This document shows positions 63,439-64,000 of a DNA stretch of 64,000 nt, one piece after another. The first letter of the stretch is position 1. Every line of letters begins with the position of its first letter. Origin of the DNA: Polynucleobacter sp. AM-25C3. GTDB taxonomy: Bacteria; Pseudomonadota; Gammaproteobacteria; Burkholderiales; Burkholderiaceae. Location of the stretch: contig NZ_JACVOS010000007.1 of assembly GCF_018882335.1 (NCBI RefSeq), forward strand, positions 62,001 through 126,000. The letters run 5' to 3'. Made by a program: the position numbers and the translations under genes. The notes below the pieces were generated by a model. The model did not search any database. It saw nothing but the letters and a program-made list of their open reading frames with translations, and was not told where the DNA came from.

Positions 63439-64000
63439 TTAGCAAGGCATTGGTGCGTTCTTACGGCTGTAATACCACCAGGTAATGAACGTACAGGTAA
63501 CGTAAAAAACAATGAACGAGTACAGGGCAGCTTCAGGACCGCCTGTAGCAGCAATAGAACTTCCATAACTCTTGGGAATGAAGAATCCTCCGTAAGCACC
63601 TACTGCAGAACTAAAACCGAGCACTGCTGCAGCTTCTTTATTGGCATCACGAATTGCTTGGTCCTTGTCAGCCTGAGTATTGCCAGCGGCACGTTGACGC
63701 TCTGTCAAAAAAATGACCGGGATCATGCGGAAAGTTGATCCATTGCCAACACCAGATGTGGCGAAAAGTAACATAAAGGCAAACAAGAATCCATAGAACT
63801 CGCCTCCAACACCTCTCATTGGCAAGAAATGGAGGACTGCAAATACACCAGCACCCATTGCAATGAAGTTCCAGAAGGTAACTCTGGCGCCACCTAGCTT
63901 ATCGGCTAGCCATCCACCTATAGGCCTTGCTAATGCACCAACCAATGGTCCAAGCCATGCATAACTAAGCGCATTAACGCCAGGAAATTGGCTCTTAATC
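63439..64000 (-). CDS. narK: Nitrate/nitrite MFS transporter NarK, C-terminal part (cut by window edge)
   Basis: 187 residues reaching the right edge. The frame is open back to 64000 and reads LSYAWLGPLVGALARPIGGWLADKLGGARVTFWNF, which contains the MFS loop motif (RPIGGWLADKLGG) characteristic of NarK. GNGSTFRMIPVIF and GFSSAVGAYGGFFIPKSYG are the second nitrate-signature region. It moves nitrate in and nitrite out across the inner membrane. The N-terminal part, the promoter and any FNR/NarL sites are outside the window. Confidence 0.93.
   Translation of the reverse strand, partial: IKSQFPGVNALSYAWLGPLVGALARPIGGWLADKLGGARVTFWNFIAMGAGVFAVLHFLPMRGVGGEFYGFLFAFMLLFATSGVGNGSTFRMIPVIFLTERQRAAGNTQADKDQAIRDANKEAAAVLGFSSAVGAYGGFFIPKSYGSSIAATGGPEAALYSFIVFYVTCTFITWWYYSRKNAPMPC

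Overview
The window reads as a chromosome segment of a small-genome betaproteobacterium of the Burkholderiaceae, most like Polynucleobacter. This rests on protein character and gene order: hda-HAD-pcnB-folK-panB, hrcA-hemH-grpE-dnaK-dnaJ, queA-tgt-yajC-secD-secF and split pntAA/pntAB/pntB. There is no rRNA gene here to confirm it. Genes are tightly packed, with many 1-4 nt overlaps, except for two AT-rich gaps near 50.5 and 54.3 kb.

Layout. 1-5.7 kb: the 5' part of purM (minus), then a plus-strand run of an AI-2E-type membrane protein, hda, a HAD phosphatase, pcnB, folK and panB. 5.7-11.8 kb: a minus-strand heat-shock block of hrcA, hemH, grpE, dnaK and dnaJ, with two near-perfect sigma-32 promoters and a terminator separating grpE from dnaK. 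11.9-14.5 kb: nadK and recN. 14.5-25 kb: glnE (minus), then yhdP, a nitrilase-family amidase, tldD and a DAHP synthase. 25.1-31.2 kb: a cobalamin adenosyltransferase (minus), then the glycolate oxidase genes glcD, glcE and glcF with the PLP-homeostasis gene yggS and proC. 31.2-34.2 kb: ubiA and recG (minus). 34.3-39.8 kb: queA, tgt, yajC, secD and secF. 39.8-44.4 kb: waaA and purB (minus), a GST and mnmA. 44.5-47.4 kb: the proton-translocating transhydrogenase. 47.5-50.4 kb: a secreted protein of unknown function and groES-groEL behind a CIRCE operator.

50.4-64 kb is the accessory part. It begins with a gap holding a decayed 3' half of a CAU-anticodon tRNA, the usual scar of tRNA-targeted integration. 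Next come a DevBCA-type ABC exporter, an AT-rich gap with a perfect 18-bp inverted repeat, a small Cys-rich protein, an HPP-family membrane protein, a nitroreductase, a beta-carbonic anhydrase and the respiratory nitrate reductase genes narI, narJ, narH, narG and narK (partial at the right edge). All protein genes here are on the minus strand, so narK through the HPP gene could form one transcript.

The genes fit together as follows. HrcA made at 11 kb probably represses groESL at 50 kb through the CIRCE site, while grpE and dnaK carry sigma-32 promoters without CIRCE. The accessory block adds anaerobic nitrate respiration to a housekeeping backbone. I see no rRNA gene, no complete tRNA, no CRISPR array and no intact insertion sequence.
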